Assembly: GCA_028065725.1 (NCBI GenBank)
Contig: JAPTVL010000372.1
Coordinates: forward strand, 1-61,267
Reading direction: 5' to 3'
DNA from: Betaproteobacteria bacterium
GTDB taxonomy: Bacteria > Pseudomonadota > Gammaproteobacteria > Burkholderiales > Rhodocyclaceae
DNA: 61,267 nucleotides
Part shown: piece after piece, positions 15,734-24,085 of the stretch
Numbering within the stretch: the first letter of the stretch is position 1
Layout: each line of letters begins with the position of its first letter
The notes under the pieces: generated by a model
What the model was told of the DNA's origin: nothing
Seen by the model: only the letters and a program-made list of their open reading frames with translations
The model's database searches: none
Program-made: the position numbers and the translations under genes

Positions 15734-16936
15734 TCAGCGCATGCGTGGTGCCGGGTCCTGCAGCACCCGATGCGGGGAAGAAAACGGTGCCAGGCGCTCG
15801 AGGAAATCCAGCATTTCGAGCACCGGGGAATTGCGGAAGAAGGTCGCCATCGGCGTTTCCATCCAGATCCGGTCGGCGAACAGGTACACCTCGTGCGGCA
15901 TGTCGCCGATGCCGTCGCCGTTGCGGTCGAAGCCCTGGTAGTCGTCCCAGGTGTTGCTGCGCCAGACGTTGGCGGCGCCGGCGCCCGGCGCGCTGATCGC
16001 GACCGTGTTGAGGTTGTTCTCGAAGCGGTTGTCGCTGAAGCGATGGCCGCCTTCCTCGCCGTAGAAGAACAGGCCGATCAGGTTGTGGGCGAAGCGGTTG
16101 TTGCGCACCGTCAGGCTGCCCACCGAGGCCGGCGGCGCATCGACCCGCAGCCCGACCGAGCAGTGCAGCACTTCGTTGTGCTCGACCAGGGCGTCGTTGC
16201 TTTCCTTGAACACGATACCGCCACCGCCCGCGGTCAGCGCATGCGCGACATGGTTGCCGCGCAGCACCAGGTCGGGCGAATACAGCACGACGATGCCGGT
16301 GCCGGTATCCGTCAGGCGATTGCGCTCGACTCGCAGCCGCGGCGAAAACACGATGTGCATGCCATAGCGGCCATCGCTGAAATGGTTGCCGACGATGCGG
16401 TTGTCGGCCGAGTTGATGAAGGTCAGGTCGCGCGCACGGACGAAGCGGTTGCCCTCGACCAGGTTGTGCTGGCTGTACCAGAGCCGGATCGCATCGCCGC
16501 GCATGGCCTGCTCCAGCTTCTTGCCGGTCACCCGGTTGCCGCTCACGCGCGAGCGATTGACGCGCTTCAGATGGATGCCGAACAGCACGTCGTCGAGCTG
16601 GTTGTCCTCGACCCGGTGATCGTCGCCTTCGAGCAGGATGCCGGCATCGACCCGGTCGTGCGAATCGCCGCTGCCGGTCAGGCGCAAGCCGCGCAGCGTG
16701 ACGCCATTGGCCGCGACCGAGAGCACCGTGCTCTTGCCGTCGCCGACGATGACGGCCTGCCGCCCGCCGTCGAGCGCGATTGCCCGGCTGATCGTCGCCG
16801 GGCCGGCATAGGTACCCGGCGCAAGGCGCAGCGTACCGCCAGCAGGAGTGGCGTCGATCAGCGCCTGCAGCGGCGCCGGAGTCGCCGCCAGCGCCGGCAC
16901 GACCAGCAGCGCCAACAGGCAGACCAACAGTTTCAT
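15734..16936 (-). CDS. nosD: second NosD-like periplasmic right-handed beta-helix protein
   Basis: 400 residues from ATG 16936 (MKLLVCLLALLVVPALA). It carries CASH/parallel beta-helix repeats throughout (VTLRGLRLTGSGDSHDR, NRVTGKKLEQAMRGDAIRLWYSQHN, NTWDDYQGFDRNGDGIGD) and ends with the same FLERLAPFSSP tail as the main NosD at 25908-27287. NosD works with the NosFY ABC transporter in CuZ maturation. This paralogue has no NosF/NosY of its own nearby. Its start overlaps the end of the BASS transporter gene. Confidence 0.9.
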   Translation of the reverse strand: MKLLVCLLALLVVPALAATPAPLQALIDATPAGGTLRLAPGTYAGPATISRAIALDGGRQAVIVGDGKSTVLSVAANGVTLRGLRLTGSGDSHDRVDAGILLEGDDHRVEDNQLDDVLFGIHLKRVNRSRVSGNRVTGKKLEQAMRGDAIRLWYSQHNLVEGNRFVRARDLTFINSADNRIVGNHFSDGRYGMHIVFSPRLRVERNRLTDTGTGIVVLYSPDLVLRGNHVAHALTAGGGGIVFKESNDALVEHNEVLHCSVGLRVDAPPASVGSLTVRNNRFAHNLIGLFFYGEEGGHRFSDNRFENNLNTVAISAPGAGAANVWRSNTWDDYQGFDRNGDGIGDMPHEVYLFADRIWMETPMATFFRNSPVLEMLDFLERLAPFSSPHRVLQDPAPRMR

Positions 16937-17817
16937 CGGCCGGCGGGCTCGGCCCGGGTGCCCGTCGCGGTACCCTCGATGCTGCGCATCAGGATCACGA
17001 AGCCGATGGCGCCAAAATTCATCAGCAAGGCATAGACCACGCTGGGTACCGTCATCGCCGGCGATTGCATGATGCCGGCGGCGATGAAAATGCCCAGACC
17101 AGCGTTTTGCAGGCCGCATTCCGTCGCCACCGCTATCCGGTCGCGCCGTCGCAGACCGGCCGCCGCGGCCATGGCAAGGCCCGCGCCTATCGCCAGCAGG
17201 TTGAGTAGCAGGGCTGCCGGGCCAATGCTGCCGAGGTTGTCCTGCAGCACCTGGCGCTGGCTGGCAAAGGTGGCCACCACGATGAGGATGAACAGGAAAG
17301 TCGCCAGACGCCCCGTCGGGCGCTCCAGGCGCAGGGCGAGCGCCGGACGCCAGGCCTTGAGGCACATGCCCAGCAGCACCGGCACGGTGGTCAGCAGAAA
17401 CACGCCGCGCACCATTTGCAGCAGCGGAAAATCGACGCCGACCCCGGTCTGCATGAACTGCCGCATGGCCAGATCGACGACGAAGGGCACCGTGACGACG
17501 GCGGCAACGCTGGTCACCGCCGTCAGCGAAATCGACAGCGCGGTGTCGCCGCGCGCCAAGTGAGTCAGCAGGCCGGAACTGACGCCGCCCGGACAGGCCG
17601 CGAGGATCATCAGCCCCACCGCCATTTCGGGCGCCAGGCCCCAGGCGCGGGCGACGACGAAGGCGAACAGCGGCACCAGCAGCATCTGCCCGGCCAAACC
17701 GATCAGCATGGCCTTGGGCCGCGTGAACACCCGCCTGAAATCATCGACCACCAGCGTCAGGCCGAGCGCGAACATGATGAAGGCCAGGGCCAGCGGCAGC
17801 AGTTTGTCGATCACCAT
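16933..17817 (-). CDS. BASS-family (bile acid:sodium symporter-like) transporter
   Basis: 294 residues with nine to ten membrane helices. Family markers: LILAACPGGVSSGLLTHLARGDTALSISLTAV and ECGLQNAGLGIFIA. BASS members import organic anions such as pantoate or keto acids with Na+. A frame extension upstream of ATG 17817 is not supported. It overlaps the second nosD by 4 bp and follows a Tsx-like channel gene. The substrate is unknown. Confidence 0.87.
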   Translation of the reverse strand: MVIDKLLPLALAFIMFALGLTLVVDDFRRVFTRPKAMLIGLAGQMLLVPLFAFVVARAWGLAPEMAVGLMILAACPGGVSSGLLTHLARGDTALSISLTAVTSVAAVVTVPFVVDLAMRQFMQTGVGVDFPLLQMVRGVFLLTTVPVLLGMCLKAWRPALALRLERPTGRLATFLFILIVVATFASQRQVLQDNLGSIGPAALLLNLLAIGAGLAMAAAAGLRRRDRIAVATECGLQNAGLGIFIAAGIMQSPAMTVPSVVYALLMNFGAIGFVILMRSIEGTATGTRAEPAGR

Positions 17818-17830
17818 GGGCGCCCGGCTC

Positions 17831-18679
17831 CTAAAAGTGCGTCTCGACGTTGATGGTCGGCGTCCTGGTGTGAGTACCGATGCCTGCCGGGGTACCGTAC
17901 TTGTTTTTCCACCATTCATAGCCGACGCCGGCCATGAGCGTCTGTTTCCCCAGCCCGAGTGCCTGACCCAGATCGATCATTACATTGGCACGCAGCAGGG
18001 TTTCGCCGGCGCTGGGGATGTCGTTGAAATCCTTGCCCTTCTCACCCAGCCGGTTGAACAGTCCGTTGAATACGGCCGAAGCGGAACCAAGCCGAAAGGG
18101 AATGCTCCACGCGGCATTGAGCATCCAGGTGCCCTCGAAGCTGTGGTCCGGATGCGGTGTGCCCGGAATGCCCTTGTGGTTACGCTCCTTGTAGTACAGC
18201 AACGCCAGATCGAAAAAACCGGGCACGTCGAATTTGAGCACCGGACCAAACACCCAGGCGCGTTTGCGCGGGGCGAACAGGGTGTCCTTGGTGGTCAGGT
18301 CGATACCGGCCATCAGCGCCATGTCGCGCACCGGACCGAAGGCCAGCGGCTGGTCCGCTACCCGCGCCGCAGCCAGCTGGTAACGGTAGTTGAACAGGTA
18401 TTCCGTGGCGCCGTCGGTCGAGCCCTTCTTCGAATCGTTGTGATCGGAATAGCGGCCTTCCAGACTCAGCGCGTGGAGGCCGCTCTGGCCGCTGTTGACG
18501 TGGCTCAGCGTCAGGATATCTTTGGCTATGCCGTGCTGCCTGGCCGGCTCGGTGAAGTTGCTGCCGTAACGATAGGCCAGTGCGGTATCGCTGAAGTCGA
18601 CCGCACGCACTCCAGGCGACCACAGGGTCGACGCCAGGCACGCGGTGAAGATGACGGCAGGACTATATGATATTTTCAT
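17831..18679 (-). CDS. outer-membrane channel, Tsx-like
   Basis: 282 residues. Signal peptide, then an alternating beta-strand pattern ending in an aromatic residue (NVETHF), as in outer-membrane barrels. Elements such as FSDTALAYRYGSNFTEP, DILTLSHVNSG and GPVLKFDVPGFFDLALLYYKERN resemble nucleoside-channel Tsx relatives. With the BASS gene downstream it could form a two-membrane uptake route; that is inference. AT-rich DNA (about 18661-18680) covers the start. Confidence 0.7.
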   Translation of the reverse strand: MKISYSPAVIFTACLASTLWSPGVRAVDFSDTALAYRYGSNFTEPARQHGIAKDILTLSHVNSGQSGLHALSLEGRYSDHNDSKKGSTDGATEYLFNYRYQLAAARVADQPLAFGPVRDMALMAGIDLTTKDTLFAPRKRAWVFGPVLKFDVPGFFDLALLYYKERNHKGIPGTPHPDHSFEGTWMLNAAWSIPFRLGSASAVFNGLFNRLGEKGKDFNDIPSAGETLLRANVMIDLGQALGLGKQTLMAGVGYEWWKNKYGTPAGIGTHTRTPTINVETHF

Positions 18680-18696
18680 TATACAGAAAGGCAGGA

Positions 18697-19614
18697 TCAG
18701 AACAGCAGGAGGCCCAGCGCCAGCAGCGTAGCCGTGGCAAAACCGGCGCGTGCGGTGGCCGCCAGCAGCAGGTTGAGTTCGGGTCCGGGCACGGTGATGG
18801 CCAATCGCCGGCACAGCAGTACACAAAACGGCAAGGCCAGGAGGCCGAGTGCGGCGCCGGGCCGCCCGTACAGAGCCAGGCCGAGCATGACCGGAAATGG
18901 CATCATCATCAGCGCGAAATAGACCCGGCGCGCTCGGGTGCGGCCGAGCAGCACGGCCAGCGTACGGCGGCCGGCACGACTATCCTGTTCCAGGTCGCGG
19001 TAGTTATTCACCAGCAACACCGCCGCCGCCGGCATGCCGACCACGATCCCGGCCAGCCAGGCACGCGGCGACCAGGCGCCGGTTTGCAGCCAGTGGCTGC
19101 CGGCGACCGCGACCAGGCCGAAAAACACCAGGACGAACAGTTCGCCCAGGGGCGTATGGGAAACCGGATGCCGCCCGCCCGAATACGACCAGCCCGCCAG
19201 GAGCGAGGCGACTCCCGCGGCAAGGATAGGCCAGCCACCGATGGCGACCAGATACACGCCGAGCAGCAAGGCCAGGGCAAAGCTGATCGCCGCCGCGCGG
19301 CGCACCGCGGCCGGGCTCGCCCATCCCGCCGCGGTCACGCGCAACGGGCCGATGCGGTCAGGCTGGTCGGTGCCGCGCTCGAAATCGGCGGCATCGTTAT
19401 GCAGGTTGGTGCCAGCCTGAATCAGCAGGGCGCAGCACAGCGCGGCCAGCATCGCCAGCCAGTTCGCGGCGGCGCCTTCGGCCAGTGCCAGCGCGGTACC
19501 GACGATGACCGGCGTCGCGGCGATGCTCAGGGTGCGCGGCCGGATGGCCGTCCACCAGACGCGCCATCCGGCCGGGGGCGCGGTAAAGACGGCGGGAGGC
19601 AGTTCAGGTCTCAT
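18697..19614 (-). CDS. menA: MenA-type 1,4-dihydroxy-2-naphthoate polyprenyltransferase
   Basis: 305 residues from ATG 19614. MenA signatures: RPRTLSIAATPVIVG, QAGTNLHNDAADFERGTDQPDRIGPLRVT (the two halves of the NDxxD prenyl-PP site), GELFVLVFFGLVAVAG, and LLVNNYRDLEQDSRAGRRTLAVLLG. The enzyme attaches the isoprenoid tail to DHNA in the inner membrane, giving demethylmenaquinone. It overlaps the end of the UbiE/MenG gene by 11 bp, so the two are coupled. The earlier steps of menaquinone synthesis are not in the window. Confidence 0.88.
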   Translation of the reverse strand: MRPELPPAVFTAPPAGWRVWWTAIRPRTLSIAATPVIVGTALALAEGAAANWLAMLAALCCALLIQAGTNLHNDAADFERGTDQPDRIGPLRVTAAGWASPAAVRRAAAISFALALLLGVYLVAIGGWPILAAGVASLLAGWSYSGGRHPVSHTPLGELFVLVFFGLVAVAGSHWLQTGAWSPRAWLAGIVVGMPAAAVLLVNNYRDLEQDSRAGRRTLAVLLGRTRARRVYFALMMMPFPVMLGLALYGRPGAALGLLALPFCVLLCRRLAITVPGPELNLLLAATARAGFATATLLALGLLLF

Positions 19615-20338
19615 GCGGGCGGGTTCCGAAATGAAGGCAGGCAATTCCGAAAGATACATTTTCCCAATGCACAGTCCCAAAGTCAGACTGCTCCATGAGA
19701 CGGGCAAACTCCGCCTGATCTGGAAAACGCCGGATCGATTCGACCAGGTACTGATAGGCCAGCGGCTCTCGTGCCACCAGCGCACCCAGGCGCGGGATCA
19801 CCAGAAACGAATAGAGGTCGTAGAACGGCGCCAGCCAGGCCGACGGCCGTGAAAATTCCAGGCAGACGAAACAGGCGCCGGGTTTCAGCACCCGCCTGAT
19901 CTCGGCCAAAGCCTGCGCCAGATGCGTGGTATTGCGCAGACCGAAGGCGACCGTCAGCAGGTCCACGCTGGCATCGGCAAACGGCAGCCTCTCGGCCTCG
20001 CCTGCGAGCCACGTCAGTCGGTCGCTACCCCGTACCTTTCCCGCCCGCATCATCGGCAGGCTCGGATCGCAGACCACCACCTGGCGCCGCCCATCGACCA
20101 GCAAGCGCGCCACGTCGCCGGTGCCGCCGGCGAGATCGATGGCGATGCCGCTGACATCGGCCACCCGTCTTGCCAGCTTGCGCTTCCACAAGCGGTGGAT
20201 GCCGAAGCTCATCAGGTCGTTCATCAGGTCGTAACGCGGCGCAATGGCATCGAAGACGACGCCGATGCGCTGTCGCCTTTCCGCGGCCGTCACCGACAGC
20301 TTACCGAAACTGCCGTCGAGGAAATTGCTTTCGGCCAT
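19604..20338 (-). CDS. ubiE: UbiE/MenG quinone C-methyltransferase
   Basis: 244 residues from ATG 20338. UbiE family marks: VFDAIAPRYDLMNDLMSFGIHRLWKR, IDLAGGTGDVARLL (SAM motif I), VAFGLRNTTHLAQALAEIRRVLKPG, and a C-terminal FGIACLHFG. The enzyme methylates demethylmenaquinone (and often the ubiquinone precursor). Sitting between two UbiA-family genes, the MenG reaction is the likelier local job. Housekeeping ubiE would be expected elsewhere. Confidence 0.93.
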   Translation of the reverse strand: MAESNFLDGSFGKLSVTAAERRQRIGVVFDAIAPRYDLMNDLMSFGIHRLWKRKLARRVADVSGIAIDLAGGTGDVARLLVDGRRQVVVCDPSLPMMRAGKVRGSDRLTWLAGEAERLPFADASVDLLTVAFGLRNTTHLAQALAEIRRVLKPGACFVCLEFSRPSAWLAPFYDLYSFLVIPRLGALVAREPLAYQYLVESIRRFPDQAEFARLMEQSDFGTVHWENVSFGIACLHFGTRPHET

Positions 20339-20366
20339 CAGTGCCCGATACCGCAATCCGGCAGAT

Positions 20367-21320
20367 TCATGACGGGAAATGCCGCGCAAAGCCGAGAACG
20401 ACAGCCAGCAGCAGGCCGTGCATGCTGGCCGCGAGTATGGTCAGCTTGAGCGCCGGCGTGAGTTCCGCCGGCCTTGCCGCATTGGGCCAGAGCTGTTTCG
20501 CCGCGGCGATGCTGGCCAGTGCCGGCAGTGTTGCAACCACGGCCAGCAGTGGCAGGCGGCCGAGCAGTACCATCAGCAGTGGCCAGCCGTAGGCCAGTGC
20601 CGCGATGATGACGTAGCCCCAACGTGCGCGTGCGACGCCGAGGCGTACGACGACCGTGTTCTTGCCGGCGCTGGCATCGGCCTTCACGTCGGGAAACTGA
20701 TTGATGTAGAGCACATTGGCCACCAGCAGCGCAAAGCCGAGGCCGGCCGCGACCGGGACAAAAGCGAAGCCGTGGCGCTGCACGAAATCGCTGCCGACCA
20801 CCACCAGCAGCCAGCCCGTGGTGATGGCGAATTCGCCCAGGCCGCGGCTTTGCAGCTTCAGCGGCGGCGCCGAATAGGCCCAGCCGACGACGAGGCCGGC
20901 GAGCCCGATCAGGATCAGGCTCGAGGCGCTGACCGCCGTCAGCCACAGGCCGGCAGGAACCACCGCTGCCAGCAGCGCATAGCCGAAGATGCCGGTGGCG
21001 CGCAAGCTGAGCACACCGTTCTGGATGAAGCGGCTGCCGCCGGTGAAGGGAAACTGGCGTTCGGTGTTGGCCGCGTCGCAGCCGGAGATCGCATCGTAGT
21101 AGTCGTTGATGACGTTGGCACCGGCATGGGCGACCAGGGCGAAGAACAGCGTCGCCGTGGCCAGCGCGGGACCGACGGCGATGCCCGAGTGTGCCGCCGT
21201 GGCGAGCCCCAGCAGACAGCCGACGAAGGTGACGGAAAGAAAAGCCGGCCGCGTCGCCGCGAAGTAGCGCAGGAAGGGGTTGGGCAGCGCGTCCAGCGTC
21301 GGTTCCAGCGGTTTCGGCAT
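20367..21320 (-). CDS. UbiA-superfamily prenyltransferase, second copy
   Basis: 317 residues with eight to nine membrane helices. The first Asp-rich site is NVINDYYDAISGCD, followed by FTGGSRFIQNGVLS; the second is in the NQFPDVKADASAGKNTVVVRLG loop. It differs clearly from the MenA at 18697-19614 but is MenA-like in the second motif. It could prenylate DHNA, a related acceptor, or another aromatic. It lies 28 bp upstream of ubiE and 9 bp downstream of the thioredoxin-like gene. Confidence 0.8.
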   Translation of the reverse strand: MPKPLEPTLDALPNPFLRYFAATRPAFLSVTFVGCLLGLATAAHSGIAVGPALATATLFFALVAHAGANVINDYYDAISGCDAANTERQFPFTGGSRFIQNGVLSLRATGIFGYALLAAVVPAGLWLTAVSASSLILIGLAGLVVGWAYSAPPLKLQSRGLGEFAITTGWLLVVVGSDFVQRHGFAFVPVAAGLGFALLVANVLYINQFPDVKADASAGKNTVVVRLGVARARWGYVIIAALAYGWPLLMVLLGRLPLLAVVATLPALASIAAAKQLWPNAARPAELTPALKLTILAASMHGLLLAVVLGFARHFPS

Positions 21321-21329
21321 CGTGTTCTT

Positions 21330-21836
21330 CTATTTCAGCGCCGCCTCGGCGGCGGCATCGAGTTCGGCGCGGGTCATCGCGCCCAGCTTGCTGGCGACGA
21401 TCTCGCCGCGGCGACCGATGGCCACGGTGAAGGGCAGTCCGGCGCGCGTATTGCCAAGCGCTTGCATCAGCGGAATGCCCTTGTCCCTGGCCAGCAGTAC
21501 CGTGTAATCCATATCGTAGGCCTTCATGAAGTCGCGTACGGATTCTGCCTTGTCTTCGAGGCCGATGCCGAGTACCAGCAGCCCGCGCTTGCGATATTTT
21601 TCCTGCGTCTTCGCCAGCTCCGGAATTTCGACCCGGCAGGGCGCGCACCAGCGTGCCCAGAAATTCACGATCAGCGGTTTGCCGCGCCAGGCTTCGAGCG
21701 CCGCCGGCTTGTCGTCGCTGCCGCTCAGCGTGGCGGCGAACAGCGGCTCGCCGCTGGCGGCATGCGCGACGCCCGCCGCGAGCAGTGCGAGAGCAGTAAA
21801 TCGGCGTAGTACCAACGCCGACTTTCGAACCAGCAT
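21330..21836 (-). CDS. TlpA/ResA-like thiol-disulfide oxidoreductase
   Basis: 168 residues. Signal peptide (GVAHAASG), then the thioredoxin site FWARWCAPCRVEIPEL (CxPC) and the TlpA-type LPFTVAIGRRGEIV. It probably keeps periplasmic cysteines or copper ligands reduced. ATG 21834-21836 overlaps the nosY stop, so a link to NosL/NosZ copper loading is likely. The reverse strand near its start carries a divergent copy of the dispersed motif. Confidence 0.9.
   Translation of the reverse strand: MLVRKSALVLRRFTALALLAAGVAHAASGEPLFAATLSGSDDKPAALEAWRGKPLIVNFWARWCAPCRVEIPELAKTQEKYRKRGLLVLGIGLEDKAESVRDFMKAYDMDYTVLLARDKGIPLMQALGNTRAGLPFTVAIGRRGEIVASKLGAMTRAELDAAAEAALK
21803..21825 (+). repeat. dispersed 23-bp motif, copy 5 (start of tlpA-like gene)
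   Basis: GGCGT-AGT-ACCAACGCCGACTTT, with four differences from the core. Lies over the N-terminal signal peptide of the minus-strand gene (MLVRKSALVLRR). Confidence 0.5.
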
Positions 21837-22663
21837 CAAGGCAAATCGCCCCGGCGGAAAAGCTGATAGCCCAACGTTGCCGCCGCCACGCCAACCACGG
21901 TCGGGTAGACCAGGGCGAAGACCTTATAGCCGGTCACGCCGAACAAATCGAGAATGACGTAGGCCGACGGGCCGAGCACGATCAGTTGCGGGTCGAACAG
22001 GGCCAGGGCGGCCGTGCGGAACACCTGCAGCGGATTGGCCAGCGCCACCGTCACGGCGACTTCCGGCGACACCTTGCCCTGGATCATCACGCCGAGCAGG
22101 ATCAGGTCGAGGAACAGCAGCAGCGTCAGCCAGACCAGGAAGGCGGCGCCCTGCGCCATGTCGGTGCTGCGCGCCAGGGCCGAGATCAGCATGCCCAGCC
22201 CGAGGAAGCAGGCCGCCATCACCGCCAGCAGGGCCGTGTAGTAGATGAACATGACCCACGGCACCTCGATGCCACGCACCAGCGCGATCAGTACCGCCAG
22301 CACCATGGCGCCGAACACCGGCAGGAAGATCACGATGTAGCGGCCGAGGATCTTGCCCCAGAACCACGCCGCGAGCGACACCGGCAGCGACAGCAGGTAC
22401 TCGTAGACGCCGGCCTCGCGGTCGCCGGCCACGGAACGCACCGTGGTGATAAGGACGAAAATCGGCAGGATGGCCATGGTCAGCTGGATGTAGGTGACCA
22501 GCAGGCGCGACAGACCGATGAAGCCCAGCACGCGCGACTCGGTCAGGCCGAACAGGAACAGCAGGGCAACGATGCCGCCGAAGACCAGAGTATAGATCTG
22601 GAACCAGCGCGCGCGCAGGGATTCGACGATATCGAGTTTGGCGGTCAGCCAGAGTTGTTTCAT
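21836..22663 (-). CDS. nosY: NosY, ABC-2 type membrane permease
   Basis: 275 residues, six membrane helices. Typical NosY sequence: AKLDIVESLRARWFQIYTLVFGG, SVAGDREAGVYEYLLSLPVSLAAWFWGKILGRY, FLGLGMLISALARSTDMAQGAAFLVWL. It forms the NosFYD transporter with NosF and NosD, thought to pass a sulfur species for CuZ. Start is 3 bp after nosL ends; its stop overlaps the tlpA-like start. Confidence 0.95.
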   Translation of the reverse strand: MKQLWLTAKLDIVESLRARWFQIYTLVFGGIVALLFLFGLTESRVLGFIGLSRLLVTYIQLTMAILPIFVLITTVRSVAGDREAGVYEYLLSLPVSLAAWFWGKILGRYIVIFLPVFGAMVLAVLIALVRGIEVPWVMFIYYTALLAVMAACFLGLGMLISALARSTDMAQGAAFLVWLTLLLFLDLILLGVMIQGKVSPEVAVTVALANPLQVFRTAALALFDPQLIVLGPSAYVILDLFGVTGYKVFALVYPTVVGVAAATLGYQLFRRGDLP

Positions 22664-22666
22664 TTG

Positions 22667-23143
22667 CTATTTACCCTTGGCCAGCACGTGCTGGCGCATT
22701 TCTTCAAAGCCTTGCGAACCCGCTTCGGCATAGGCCCGCGCACTGTAGTTGTAACCCATCGGCGACATGCCGCCACCGGAGTAGTGGGCCTTCTTCGCTT
22801 CGAGCCACTTTTCGCCCTTGCTACCGGCGTCGGCCACCCAGAAGCGCGTTGCCGGCTCCGCCATCCAGGGGTGCTCCCCGGCCTTGTCGCGCAGCCAGAA
22901 TACGGCGCAGCCGATGTCGTCGAACTTGAACGCAGTGTTCTTCTCGCCGCCGCGCAACTGGGCGGCAAAACGGCGATCGGAAATCACCATGCTGCAACGG
23001 GTGCAGGTGTCGCGGTCCCACTTGATCTCGGCCATCCCCTCCGGCCAGGCGCCGCCCTTGCCGCAGGCCGACAGCGCAGCCGCCAGCGGCGTCAGCACCA
23101 GACTTTGGGTCGCGGCGGCGGCGATGAAACGGCGGCGATCCAT
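22667..23143 (-). CDS. nosL: NosL, copper-binding lipoprotein
   Basis: 158 residues. The lipobox LAAALSAC gives an outer-membrane lipoprotein. The copper site follows in DRDTCTRCSMVISDRRFAA (CxxCxM), and VSPMGYN-like SPMGYNYSARAYA completes the family pattern. NosL delivers Cu(I) to NosZ. The ATG (23141-23143) overlaps the nosF stop. Confidence 0.95.
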   Translation of the reverse strand: MDRRRFIAAAATQSLVLTPLAAALSACGKGGAWPEGMAEIKWDRDTCTRCSMVISDRRFAAQLRGGEKNTAFKFDDIGCAVFWLRDKAGEHPWMAEPATRFWVADAGSKGEKWLEAKKAHYSGGGMSPMGYNYSARAYAEAGSQGFEEMRQHVLAKGK

Positions 23144-24060
23144 CAGCTCACCGTCGCGCCGACGCCATCGGCAAGGGATGGCGATCCCGGCGCCGCCGAA
23201 GGCATGACGTCGGCTTCGGCGAGAGAAAAATCGCTGATCAGCGCCACATAGCGCGAAGTCATGCCCATGAAACGCAACCGGTCGGGGCCGGGCACGACGC
23301 CGACCCATTCCAGCCCGTTACCCAGATCGGTAAAGTTCCAGGTCCGCATCGCCTTGACGAACGCGGCCTCGTTGCGCTTGATCGAAATGCGGCAGGCGAA
23401 CTGGCCCGACAGCGAGACGTCATCGGCGACGCGGTCGTCGAGCACCACCTTGCCCATGTCCATTTCGACGACGCGATTGACCAGCGCCGACACTTCGTTC
23501 AGGCGATGGCTGGAAATCAGCATGGTGACGTCATCCTGCCGCTCGGCGAGGAGTTCGAAGAAGATCTTGCGCGCCTCGGGATCGAGATTGGCCGCCGGTT
23601 CGTCCATCACCAGCACTTTCGCATCGCGTCCCAGCGCGATCGCGATCAGCAGCTTCTGCTTCATGCCGCCCGAGAGCTTGACAAAGGGCCGCGTCAGGAT
23701 CGGATCGAGGTCCAGACCCAGGCGTTTTGCGAGTTCGTGGATGCGCTTGGAGTCGGTGCCGCACAGTGCCGCGGAAAAGTCGATCAGTTGTGCCACCGGC
23801 ATTTTCAATGGCGGCGGCAGCTGCGGCACGAAGCCGATCGCGCCGAGCACCGCGGTACGTTCCTGGCGCGGGTCACGGCCATCGATGGCGACATGGCCGT
23901 CGAAGGTGTATTCGCCGAGCAGGCAGCGGATCAGCGTGGTCTTGCCGGCACCGTTGGAACCGATCAGCGCGACGCGCTCGGCCAGCCCGATTTCCAGGTT
24001 GATGGCATCGAGCACGCGCGTCTTGCGAAAACTTTTGGTTACGTTCGAAAAACGGATCAT
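23143..24060 (-). CDS. nosF: NosF, ABC transporter ATP-binding protein
   Basis: 305 residues. Walker A GSNGAGKTT (about residue 35), ABC signature LSGGMKQK, Walker B VLVMDEPAANLD, switch His in SSHRLNEV. It energises NosY/NosD. Coupled to nosL downstream; 25 bp from nosH upstream. Confidence 0.96.
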   Translation of the reverse strand: MIRFSNVTKSFRKTRVLDAINLEIGLAERVALIGSNGAGKTTLIRCLLGEYTFDGHVAIDGRDPRQERTAVLGAIGFVPQLPPPLKMPVAQLIDFSAALCGTDSKRIHELAKRLGLDLDPILTRPFVKLSGGMKQKLLIAIALGRDAKVLVMDEPAANLDPEARKIFFELLAERQDDVTMLISSHRLNEVSALVNRVVEMDMGKVVLDDRVADDVSLSGQFACRISIKRNEAAFVKAMRTWNFTDLGNGLEWVGVVPGPDRLRFMGMTSRYVALISDFSLAEADVMPSAAPGSPSLADGVGATVS

Positions 24061-24085
24061 GATTTGGGAAGACCGGCAGTCCTGT

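Noticed and set aside
16861..16900. Possible extra copy of the dispersed motif in the second nosD
   Set aside because: Too many mismatches to the core and explained by the signal-peptide codons.
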